Shown here: positions 57,245 through 64,000 of the stretch, piece after piece
How the letters are laid out: each line of letters begins with the position of its first letter
Numbering within the stretch: the stretch's first letter is position 1
Source: Variovorax sp. Sphag1AA
GTDB lineage: Bacteria; Pseudomonadota; Gammaproteobacteria; Burkholderiales; Burkholderiaceae_C
Length of the DNA: 64,000 nucleotides
Assembly: GCF_014192575.1 (NCBI RefSeq)
Contig: NZ_JACHYC010000002.1
Location: 1,042,635-1,106,634, forward strand
Direction of reading: 5' to 3'
Translations under genes and position numbers: made by a program
The notes under the pieces: model-generated
Databases searched by the model: none
What the model was told of the DNA's origin: nothing
Seen by the model: the letters and a program-made list of their open reading frames with translations, nothing else

Positions 57245-58846
57245 ATGGACCTCGACATCGTCGCTCTCTCACGATTGCAGTTCGCGCTCACGGCGCTCTA
57301 TCACTTTCTCTTCGTGCCGCTGACGCTCGGCTTGTCCATCATCGTGGCGATCATGGAGACGGTCTACGTGATGACCGGCCGCACGATCTGGCGCGACATG
57401 ACGAAGTTCTGGGGGCTGCTCTTCGGCATCAACTTCGCAATGGGCGTGGCCACCGGCATCGTCATGGAGTTCCAGTTCGGCATGAACTGGAGCTACTACA
57501 GCCACTACGTGGGCGACGTCTTCGGCGCGCCGCTCGCCATTGAAGGGCTGATGGCCTTTTTCCTCGAGGCAAGCTTCGTCGGCCTGTTCTTCTTCGGCTG
57601 GGACCGCTTGTCGAAGGTCGCGCATTTGATCGTGGCGTGGCTGGTCGCGATCGGCTCGAACTTCTCCGCGCTGTGGATCTTGATTGCAAACGGCTGGATG
57701 CAGAACCCGGTCGGCGCATCGTTCAATCCGCAGACGATGCGCATGGAGGTGACCGACTTCTTCGCGGTGCTGACCAACCCCGTGGCGCAGGCCAAGTTCG
57801 TGCACACGGTGTCGGCGGGTTACGTGGTGGCGTCGATCTTCGTGCTCGGCGTGTCGGCCTGGTATGTGCTCAAGGGCCGGCATCTGCAACTGGCAAAGCG
57901 CTCGATGACGGTCGCTGCGTCGTTCGGCCTCGCGGCATCGCTGTCGGTGGTGTTGCTCGGCGACGAATCCGGCTACCTCTCCACAGAGCACCAGAAGATG
58001 AAGGTCGCCGCGCTCGAAGCGATGTGGAAGACCGAGCCCGCACCGGCCGCGTTCACCGCCTTCGGCTTTCCCGACCAGCGCACGCGCGAGACGCACTTTG
58101 CGGTCCACATCCCATGGCTGCTCGGCCTGATCGGTACGCGCTCGCTGACCACGGAGATCCCCGGCATCGACGAACTCGTGCATCGCGCGGAGCTCAACAT
58201 CCGCGTCGGCATCTCGGCGTACGACGCGCTGCAGAAGATCCGCGAGGCGGGCAGTACGGATGCCGTTCCCGAATCGGCCAAGGCGATCTTCGAGGAGAAC
58301 GGCCATGCGCTCGGCTACGCGCTGCTACTCAAGCGCTATGTCGACGATCCGCGCAAGGCGACGCCGGAGCAGGTCGCGCAGGCCGCGCTCGACACCATTC
58401 CGCCGGTGTGGCAGCTCTACTGGTCCTTCCGTCTCATGGTCGGCCTCGGGATGTTCTTCATCGTGCTGACTGCGACCTTCTTCGTGCTCTCCGCGATGCG
58501 CAAGCTCGACGCGTATCCGTGGCTGCTCAAGGTGGCGGTGTTCGCGATTCCGTTGCCTTGGATCGCGGCGGAACTGGGCTGGATCGTCGCCGAGGTCGGT
58601 CGACAGCCATGGGTGATCGAAGGCGTGCTGCCGACTGCGGTGGCGGTGTCGAACCTCGGGGCGGCCACGGTGCTGGGGACGATCCTGGTCTTCACGCTGA
58701 TCTACACGGTGCTCTTCATCATCGAGATGAAGCTGATGCTGGGTGCGATCCGCAAGGGGCCGATCGAGCACTGGACGCCCCGTCGCCCCGGAACCGACCC
58801 CGAAGCAGCCGCCGTGCTGCCGCGTTCATCGCTGGCCGCCGAATGA
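57245..58846 (+). CDS. cydA: Cytochrome bd quinol oxidase subunit I
   Basis: A 533-residue CydA. His20 (LTALYHFLFVP) and His187 (FVHTVSAGYV) are heme-ligand positions, and EG near residue 100 is the conserved glutamate. The quinol-binding Q-loop between GDESGY and PPVWQLYW is of the long, E. coli-like type. The enzyme oxidises quinol and reduces O2 with high affinity. The gene follows cydC and precedes cydB by 16 bp. Confidence 0.96.
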   Translation: MDLDIVALSRLQFALTALYHFLFVPLTLGLSIIVAIMETVYVMTGRTIWRDMTKFWGLLFGINFAMGVATGIVMEFQFGMNWSYYSHYVGDVFGAPLAIEGLMAFFLEASFVGLFFFGWDRLSKVAHLIVAWLVAIGSNFSALWILIANGWMQNPVGASFNPQTMRMEVTDFFAVLTNPVAQAKFVHTVSAGYVVASIFVLGVSAWYVLKGRHLQLAKRSMTVAASFGLAASLSVVLLGDESGYLSTEHQKMKVAALEAMWKTEPAPAAFTAFGFPDQRTRETHFAVHIPWLLGLIGTRSLTTEIPGIDELVHRAELNIRVGISAYDALQKIREAGSTDAVPESAKAIFEENGHALGYALLLKRYVDDPRKATPEQVAQAALDTIPPVWQLYWSFRLMVGLGMFFIVLTATFFVLSAMRKLDAYPWLLKVAVFAIPLPWIAAELGWIVAEVGRQPWVIEGVLPTAVAVSNLGAATVLGTILVFTLIYTVLFIIEMKLMLGAIRKGPIEHWTPRRPGTDPEAAAVLPRSSLAAE

Positions 58847-58862
58847 CCCCCGGAGCACGAAC

Positions 58863-60017
58863 ATGATCCTGCACACACTTCTTTCCTACGAATTCCTTCG
58901 TGTCGTCTGGTGGCTGCTGCTCGGCGTACTGCTGGTCGGCTTCGCCGTCATGGATGGCTTCGATCTCGGCACCGGCATGCTGCTGCCGTTCGCGGGGCGC
59001 AACGACCTGGAGCGCCGCGTAGTCATCAACAGCGTGGGGCCGGTCTGGGAGGGCAACCAGGTCTGGCTGATCCTCGGCGGTGGCGCGATCTTCGCGGCGT
59101 GGCCGCAGCTCTATGCAGTCTCGTTCTCCGGCTTCTACATTGCGATGTTCGCGATATTGGTGCCGCTGATCCTGCGGCCGGTGGCCTTCAAGTTCAGGAG
59201 CAAGCGGGACGATGCGGCGTGGCGCGGACGCTGGGATGCGGTCCTTTCCATCGCTGGCTTCGTGCCTTCGCTGATCTTCGGCGTGGCGATGGGCAATGTG
59301 CTGCAGGGCGTGCCGTTCCGCTTCGCGACCGACATGCACATCCACTACGACGGCACCTTCTTCGGGCTGCTCAATCCCTTTGCGCTGCTCTGCGGACTGG
59401 TGTCGGTGGCGATGCTCGCGATGCACGGCGCCGCGTGGCTGCAGTTGAAGACCGATGGCCCGGTCGCGCAGCGCGTTCGCGGCTATGGAAGCATCGCGGC
59501 GGTGCTGACCTTGGTGCTCTACGCCGTCGCCGGTGTGCTGCTCTGGAAGTTCATCGACGGCTATCGGGTGACGAGTTCGCTGCCGCCGGACGGGCCATCG
59601 AATCCTCTATTGAAGACGGTTGAAGTGCATGCCAGCGCGTGGTTCACCAACTACGCGGCACATCCGGTGCTCTACGTCGTCCCGGGGCTCGGTCTTGCCG
59701 GCGCGCTAGTGGCGCTCCTCGGCTTCCGCATGCGGGCGGAGATGCTCACGCTGCTAGCCAGCGCACTGAGCATCGCAGGGATCATCCTGAGCGTCGGCGT
59801 GTCGATGTTCCCGTTCATCCTGCCGTCGTCGGCTGACCCGCGGGCAAGTCTTACCGTGTTCGACTCGTCGTCGAGCCACCTGACGCTGTTCATCATGCTG
59901 GTGGTGACTGCGATCTTCATTCCGCTCATCGTGGCCTACACGAGCTGGATCTACCACGTGCTGCGCGGCAAGGTCGATCGCGATGCGATCCGCGAAGAAC
60001 GCGGGCACGCCTACTGA
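58863..60017 (+). CDS. cydB: Cytochrome bd quinol oxidase subunit II
   Basis: A 384-residue CydB with eight or nine membrane helices, opening MILHTLLSYEFLRVVWWLLLG and showing the conserved GFDLGTG and VGPVWEGNQVWL segments. The ATG at 58863 gives the family start; the frame is open upstream within cydA. It pairs with CydA and is followed by the short cydX gene. Confidence 0.96.
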   Translation: MILHTLLSYEFLRVVWWLLLGVLLVGFAVMDGFDLGTGMLLPFAGRNDLERRVVINSVGPVWEGNQVWLILGGGAIFAAWPQLYAVSFSGFYIAMFAILVPLILRPVAFKFRSKRDDAAWRGRWDAVLSIAGFVPSLIFGVAMGNVLQGVPFRFATDMHIHYDGTFFGLLNPFALLCGLVSVAMLAMHGAAWLQLKTDGPVAQRVRGYGSIAAVLTLVLYAVAGVLLWKFIDGYRVTSSLPPDGPSNPLLKTVEVHASAWFTNYAAHPVLYVVPGLGLAGALVALLGFRMRAEMLTLLASALSIAGIILSVGVSMFPFILPSSADPRASLTVFDSSSSHLTLFIMLVVTAIFIPLIVAYTSWIYHVLRGKVDRDAIREERGHAY

Positions 60018-60049
60018 TCACACCCAAGAATCAAGAAGGAACAAATTCC

Positions 60050-60181
60050 ATGTGGTACTTCGCCTGGATCCTGGGGCTGCCGCTGGCAGCAACTTTCGCG
60101 GTGCTCAATGCGATGTGGTACGAGCTGATGGATGACGAGGCAACTCGCCACGACAAGCTGGATACGCCGCACGGCGACTAG
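60050..60181 (+). CDS. cydX: Cytochrome bd small subunit CydX
   Basis: A 43-residue single-helix protein, MWYFAWILGLPLAATFAVLN, followed by MWYELMDDE. The MWYFxWxLG opening and the trailing acidic segment are typical of CydX/YbgT, which stabilises the hemes of cytochrome bd. AAGGA lies about ten bases upstream. The TAG shares the CTAG with the convergent regulator gene. It was found by reading the gap after cydB. Confidence 0.9.
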   Translation: MWYFAWILGLPLAATFAVLNAMWYELMDDEATRHDKLDTPHGD

Positions 60182-60750
60182 CTTGGCGTCTTCTTCCGGG
60201 AAGCGCCGGTGATCCGGTCCTTGAGGCCGAGCACCTTCGTCACGGTCGCGCCCATGCCCATGAGCTGCATCGCAGTTTCGGGCGCGAGACGCTGCACGTC
60301 GTCGAACCACTTCATGAGCCGGTCTATGAGGTCGTGCATCTCGCGCATGCGCTGCTGGGCGTGGCGCTCTTCGTCAGACGAGGGCTCTTCGAGCATGGCG
60401 TTGCGCAGCATCGAGAGCGTGGGTTCGATCTCGCGGCGGCGGCGCTCCTCGGCGAGCACGCGGAAGATTTCCCATACATCGGAGGGCGCCTCGAAATACT
60501 CGCGCCGGTCGCCCGGCTGGTGACGCAGATGCACCAGGCGCCACGCCTGAAGCTCCTTGAGGCCCATGCTCACGTTCGAGCGGGAGAACTCCAGCAGCTC
60601 GGAGATCTCGTCGGCGTTGAGCGCCCGTTCTGAAATGAAGATCAGCGCATAGATCTGCCCGACCGTCCGATTGATGCCCCATTTGCTGCCCATTTCTCCG
60701 AAGTGGGCGACGAACTGGCGGCTGAGCGGCGGGAGGGTGGATGCAGGCAT
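60178..60750 (-). CDS. MarR/GbsR-family transcriptional regulator
   Basis: A 190-residue regulator with a winged helix in the GbsR style: GSKWGINRTVGQIYALIFIS, then LNADEISELLEFSRSNVSMGLKEL as the recognition region, followed by long helices for dimerisation. The ATG at 60750 is preferred; the frame is open upstream. It is convergent with cydX. A palindrome 39 bp upstream of its start matches the one before cydD, so it may control the cytochrome bd genes and itself. The signal it senses is unknown. Confidence 0.87.
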   Translation of the reverse strand: MPASTLPPLSRQFVAHFGEMGSKWGINRTVGQIYALIFISERALNADEISELLEFSRSNVSMGLKELQAWRLVHLRHQPGDRREYFEAPSDVWEIFRVLAEERRRREIEPTLSMLRNAMLEEPSSDEERHAQQRMREMHDLIDRLMKWFDDVQRLAPETAMQLMGMGATVTKVLGLKDRITGASRKKTPS

Positions 60751-60788
60751 CCGGCGATTTTCACGCCGAAATGCTCGAAATGCTGCAC

Positions 60789-60806
60789 GTTCAGGAAATA
60801 CTGAAA
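60789..60806 (-). promoter_or_regulatory. Palindromic operator upstream of the MarR/GbsR gene
   Basis: The plus strand reads GTTCAGGAAATACTGAAA, 16 of 18 identical to the cydD site TTTCAGTAAATACTGAAA. On the minus strand, in the direction of the regulator gene, it is preceded by the same TGAGTTTTCAGTA stretch as in the cydD promoter, so orientation relative to the gene is also kept. It lies in the 58-bp gap after the cupin gene. Confidence 0.55.
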
Positions 60807-60808
60807 AC

Positions 60809-61228
60809 TCACCAGGGCGTCGGCGCCGGCACCTCGCACACCGGATCGACGTCCACGCTCTTGAAGTCGGCCGGCGAGACGATCTCCAGGTATTCCATGT
60901 CGGGCGAGTAGTCGAAGAGATAGTGTCGGATGCCCGGGCGCTGATGCACCACGTCACCGGCCTCGACCAGCGTTTCCTTGTCCTCGTACATGAAGCGGGC
61001 CCACCCCTTCACCATGATCACGATCTGGAAGTCCGCCTCGTGGCGGTGCCAGCCGGTGCCCTCTTCAGGTGCCATGTTGGCCTTCACGAGGTGCGCGATC
61101 ACCTTGCCGTGGGTGGCTTCCGCAATGCCCAGATCGCGGTAGAGGAAGAAGTCGCGCAGGCCGCCCGAGACGTACTCGGTATCCGCCGGCTTGACGTGGG
61201 AGAACTTCGTGTCGGTGCGATCCAGCAT
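60809..61228 (-). CDS. Cupin-domain protein
   Basis: A 139-residue single-domain cupin. [23 protein letters not shown] holds the first cupin motif with two histidines and an acidic residue, and [17 protein letters not shown] the second histidine motif, so a metal site is likely. AAGGAA precedes the ATG at 61228. It is followed on the same strand by the MarR/GbsR gene. Function unknown; cupins of this size may bind small ligands or be dioxygenases. Confidence 0.83.
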   Translation of the reverse strand: MLDRTDTKFSHVKPADTEYVSGGLRDFFLYRDLGIAEATHGKVIAHLVKANMAPEEGTGWHRHEADFQIVIMVKGWARFMYEDKETLVEAGDVVHQRPGIRHYLFDYSPDMEYLEIVSPADFKSVDVDPVCEVPAPTPW

Positions 61229-61328
61229 GAGCGTTCCTTTGAAGAGGGGATGCTGCGTCGCAGCATGCATAAAGCGTTCCTGTGGGCCCGCCCCGTCGCG
61301 GGGCGCCGACGCTGGGATAATCCGCGCC

Positions 61329-62450
61329 ATGAGCGGCAATACCTTCGGCACCCTTTTCGCAGTCACCAACTTCGGTGAATCCCACGGCCCCGCGATCGGA
61401 TGCGTGATCGACGGCTGCCCGCCCGGCATGGCCCTGAGCGAAGCGGACATCCAGGGCGACCTCGACCGCCGCCGCCCCGGCACCAGCCGCCACGTCACCC
61501 AGCGCAACGAGCCCGACGCGGTGCAAATCCTCAGCGGCGTGTACGAGGGCAAGACCACCGGCACGCCGATCGCCCTCCTGATCCAGAACACTGACCAGCG
61601 CAGCAAGGACTACGGCCAGATTGCCCAGCAGTTCCGGCCTGGCCATGCCGACTTCACCTACTGGAAGAAATACGGCATCCGCGATCCGCGCGGCGGCGGT
61701 CGTTCGTCGGCACGGCTCACGGCGCCGATGGTCGCGGCCGGCGCGGTCGCCAAGAAGTGGCTCTTCGAGAAATACGGCACCGTGTTCCGGGGCTGCATGT
61801 CGCAGATCGGCGAGATCGCGATTCCCTTCGAGAGCTGGGAGCATGTTCCGAACAACCCGTTCTTTGCGCCGATCGCCGATGTGTCGCACCTCGAGGCGTA
61901 CATGGATTCGCTGCGCAAGGCAGGCGATTCGTGCGGCGCGCGGGTCCGCGTGACCGCCTCGAATGTGCCTGTGGGCCTTGGCGAGCCGCTCTTCGACAAG
62001 ATGGACGCGGACATCGCCTGGGCCATGATGGGCATCAACGCGGTCAAGGGCGTCGAGATCGGCGCCGGCTTCGCGAGCGTCGCGCAGCGGGGCACCGTGC
62101 ATGGTGACTCGATCACGCCGTCGGGCTTCGAGACCAACAACGCGGGCGGCGTGCTCGGTGGCATCACCACGGGGCAGGACCTCGACGTGAGCATCGCAAT
62201 CAAGCCGACCAGCTCGATCATCAGCCCACGGCAGTCGATCGACGTGAACAACCAGCCGGTCGAAGTCGTCACCAAGGGCCGCCACGACCCGTGCGTGGGC
62301 ATCCGCGCGACGCCGATCGCCGAGGCGATGCTGGCGTTGGTCGTCATCGAGCATGCCCTGCGCAACCGTGCGCAGTGCGGCGACGTCAATTCGCTGCCGG
62401 GCAAGGCGAACGCCGCCGAACCTTCGTCGCCGCAGGCGTCCTTCCTGTAG
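61329..62450 (+). CDS. aroC: Chorismate synthase
   Basis: A 373-residue AroC that makes chorismate from EPSP with reduced FMN, the last step of the shikimate pathway. The signatures [35 protein letters not shown] and [23 protein letters not shown] are clear, as is the C-terminal [17 protein letters not shown]. The ATG at 61329 ([10 protein letters not shown]) is the family start. The stop overlaps the start of the MFS gene (TAGTG). Confidence 0.97.
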   Translation: MSGNTFGTLFAVTNFGESHGPAIGCVIDGCPPGMALSEADIQGDLDRRRPGTSRHVTQRNEPDAVQILSGVYEGKTTGTPIALLIQNTDQRSKDYGQIAQQFRPGHADFTYWKKYGIRDPRGGGRSSARLTAPMVAAGAVAKKWLFEKYGTVFRGCMSQIGEIAIPFESWEHVPNNPFFAPIADVSHLEAYMDSLRKAGDSCGARVRVTASNVPVGLGEPLFDKMDADIAWAMMGINAVKGVEIGAGFASVAQRGTVHGDSITPSGFETNNAGGVLGGITTGQDLDVSIAIKPTSSIISPRQSIDVNNQPVEVVTKGRHDPCVGIRATPIAEAMLALVVIEHALRNRAQCGDVNSLPGKANAAEPSSPQASFL

Positions 62451-63625
62451 TGCCGGCGCCGCAGGCGGCCGGTGGCAGGGGCCATCTGCTGGCCTTTGCC
62501 GCGCTTTCGGCGAGCTATTTCGCCCACATCGGCTTTTTCAACCCGTACCTTCCGCTCTGGCTGAAGGAGCTCGGGCTGCCGATCTTCGTCATCAGTCTGC
62601 TGGCTTCGGTCCAGTCGGTCACGCGCGTCTTTGCGCCTTATGCGTGGGGCGCATTGAGCGACCACACCGGCGAGCGCGTCAAGCTGCTGCGCTTCAGCGC
62701 GGCCGTCGCGCTGGTGTCGTCGTTCGGCCTCTGGTGGAACGGCGGTCCGTGGTGGCTGGGCCTGGTGCTGCTCGTCATGTTCACGCACACCAGTTCGATG
62801 ATGTCGCTCACCGAGGCGGCGATGGCGCATCTGGTGGCCGGCGACTGGGGACGCTACGGGCGCATCCGGCTGTGCGGCTCGGCGGGATTCCTGGTCACGG
62901 TTTTCTTCGCGGGCGAGTGGTTCGACCGCTTCGGTATGCGGCACTTTCCCGCGTGGGCAGCTGGCTCCCTGGCGATCGTGCTCATTGCGACGATGCGCCT
63001 GCCCGACGCGCGCGAGCCGGTCACGGCGCATTCGCATGAAAAGTTGCCGGTCGGCCCGGTCCTGCGCATTCCGGCGGTTCGCTGGTTCTTCGCGTCGCTC
63101 TTCTTCCACGTGATGTCGCACTTCGCGGTCTACGGCTTCCTGTCGCTGTACCTCGATTCGCTGGGTTACGGCAAGGGGACGATCGGGCTTCTGTGGGCGC
63201 TGTCCGTGGTGGCCGAGATTGCGTGGTTCTTCCTCCAGGGCCGGCTGCTGGGGCTGCTCGCGATGCCGCGCTGGCTGCTGCTTTGCGGCATTGCGACCGT
63301 GCTGCGCATGGGAACCACCGCGGGCCTCGGGCAATGGATCTGGGCACTGGTCTTCGCGCAACTGCTGCATGCGCTTTCGTTCGCGGCGCATCACACCACC
63401 TGCATCGCGATGGTCACGCGGCACTTTCCGGGCCGGTTGCGCGGGCGCGGACAGGCGCTCTTCACGGTGATCGGCTACGGATTCGGCGGTGTGCTGGGCG
63501 TGCTCGCAGGCGGAGCGATCGCGCAGCGCTCCGGCTATGTCGTGATGTTCGGCGTGGCCACGGCGCTAGCTGTCGTCGGCACCCTCTGCGCGTGGCGCGC
63601 GCAGAAACTCGACAAGGCCGTCTGA
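62450..63625 (+). CDS. MFS transporter (HcaT/LacY-like)
   Basis: A 391-residue twelve-helix transporter of the MFS_1_like/phenylpropionate-permease branch, with LSASYFAHIGFFNPYLPLWL in helix 1 and APYAWGALSDHTGERVKLLR in the helix 2-3 loop. The GTG at 62450 overlaps the aroC stop by one base and gives a start close to helix 1. Translational coupling to aroC is common for this transporter in betaproteobacteria; its substrate is unknown. Confidence 0.87.
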   Translation: MPAPQAAGGRGHLLAFAALSASYFAHIGFFNPYLPLWLKELGLPIFVISLLASVQSVTRVFAPYAWGALSDHTGERVKLLRFSAAVALVSSFGLWWNGGPWWLGLVLLVMFTHTSSMMSLTEAAMAHLVAGDWGRYGRIRLCGSAGFLVTVFFAGEWFDRFGMRHFPAWAAGSLAIVLIATMRLPDAREPVTAHSHEKLPVGPVLRIPAVRWFFASLFFHVMSHFAVYGFLSLYLDSLGYGKGTIGLLWALSVVAEIAWFFLQGRLLGLLAMPRWLLLCGIATVLRMGTTAGLGQWIWALVFAQLLHALSFAAHHTTCIAMVTRHFPGRLRGRGQALFTVIGYGFGGVLGVLAGGAIAQRSGYVVMFGVATALAVVGTLCAWRAQKLDKAV

Positions 63626-63628
63626 CCG

Positions 63629-64000
63629 TCAGTCCAGCTCAGCCCTTCTGGGCATGTCCGCCCCGCGGCGGGAGCAGGTGATCGCGGCCGCGCGCGCGGC
63701 GAATGTGAGGAGTGCATCAAGCCGCGCCGCATCGAGCCCACCCAGTGTCTCTGGCGCGAGTGCATCGTGCTCGTCCAGCCAGGTCAGCATCGCCGCCTGG
63801 AAAGTGTCGCCGGCGCCGACCGTGTCGATGACTTTCGTCTCGGGCGTGGGCACATCGGCCTGCGCGTTGCGCGTCCATGCGCTCGCACCATTCCTGCCGC
63901 GCGTGACCGCGACCAGCGAAGCCCCTTGCGACAGCCAGCGGGCTGCAACCTGTTCCGGCGTTTCGCCCGGGAAGAGCAGGCCCAGGTCTTCATCGCTCAC
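63629..64000 (-). CDS. PfkB-family carbohydrate kinase (fragment at window edge)
   Basis: The C-terminal 123 residues of a ribokinase-like sugar kinase, running off the right edge. DTVGAGDTFQAAML is the PfkB signature 2, with the catalytic aspartate in GAGD; the upstream SDEDLGLLFPGET and VAVTRGRNGASAW segments are those of fructokinases. About 170-180 N-terminal residues lie outside the window. It is convergent with the MFS gene, three bases apart. Confidence 0.88.
   Translation of the reverse strand: MSDEDLGLLFPGETPEQVAARWLSQGASLVAVTRGRNGASAWTRNAQADVPTPETKVIDTVGAGDTFQAAMLTWLDEHDALAPETLGGLDAARLDALLTFAARAAAITCSRRGADMPRRAELD

Overview
The window is about 64 kb of GC-rich, densely coded DNA, and its gene families point to a betaproteobacterium of the Comamonadaceae (Variovorax-like). 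The evidence is the Bug-family solute-binding protein, the glpDSTPQUV glycerol ABC importer, a fused circularly permuted ATP-grasp/alpha-E protein, etfBA and comEC in the style of Burkholderiales, and a GC-rich intergenic hairpin of a type I recall from that family. This assignment is an inference from gene content. No rRNA, tRNA, CRISPR array or IS transposase was found.

Layout. 1-2.7 kb: the end of a lysine (saccharopine) degradation pair. 2.7-12.9 kb: a minus-strand run holding a DUF2126 transglutaminase, an ATP-grasp/alpha-E fusion, a second transglutaminase, a RidA protein, an Lrp regulator and the AmmeMemoRadiSam proteins AmrB and AmrS. 13.0-17.0 kb: comEC, the DNA-uptake channel gene, cut in two by a ~1.7 kb insertion whose only gene is a large serine recombinase. 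17.0-19.5 kb: a second, unfused ATP-grasp plus alpha-E pair. 19.5-29.5 kb: a complete glycerol regulon, with glpK-glpR on one strand and divergent glpD-glpSTPQUV on the other, closed by a strong terminator. 29.6-32.8 kb: a lower-GC accessory patch with a C4-like structured RNA, a small orphan protein, two lipoproteins, a paralogous fragment and a frameshifted KTSC gene.

32.8-36.5 kb: a CYTH protein, then an IclR regulator divergent from a Bug-type binding protein and an FAD monooxygenase, a small aromatic-catabolism unit. 36.5-44.3 kb: an SRPBCC protein, an orphan membrane protein, a PaaI-type thioesterase, an HD hydrolase, MltB, and the MoxR-DUF58-TgpA transglutaminase operon. 44.4-52.6 kb: an HDAC-like deacetylase, an MscS channel, etfBA with its own operator and terminator, an ETF-dependent acyl-CoA dehydrogenase, a nitronate monooxygenase and an acyltransferase. 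52.6-60.8 kb: a glycosyltransferase, the full cytochrome bd set cydDCABX, and a convergent MarR/GbsR-type regulator. 60.8-64 kb: a cupin, aroC, an MFS transporter and the end of a PfkB sugar kinase.

The most notable points are: (i) comEC interrupted, with loss of coding sequence, by a solo serine recombinase; (ii) an 18-bp palindrome just before cydD that recurs upstream of the neighbouring MarR/GbsR gene, which suggests a dedicated cytochrome bd regulator; (iii) GlpS and GlpT carry complementary defects in their ATPase motifs, so the importer should have one working and one degenerate ATP site; (iv) two differently built ATP-grasp/alpha-E modules flank comEC; (v) a C4/P4-immunity-like RNA leader.
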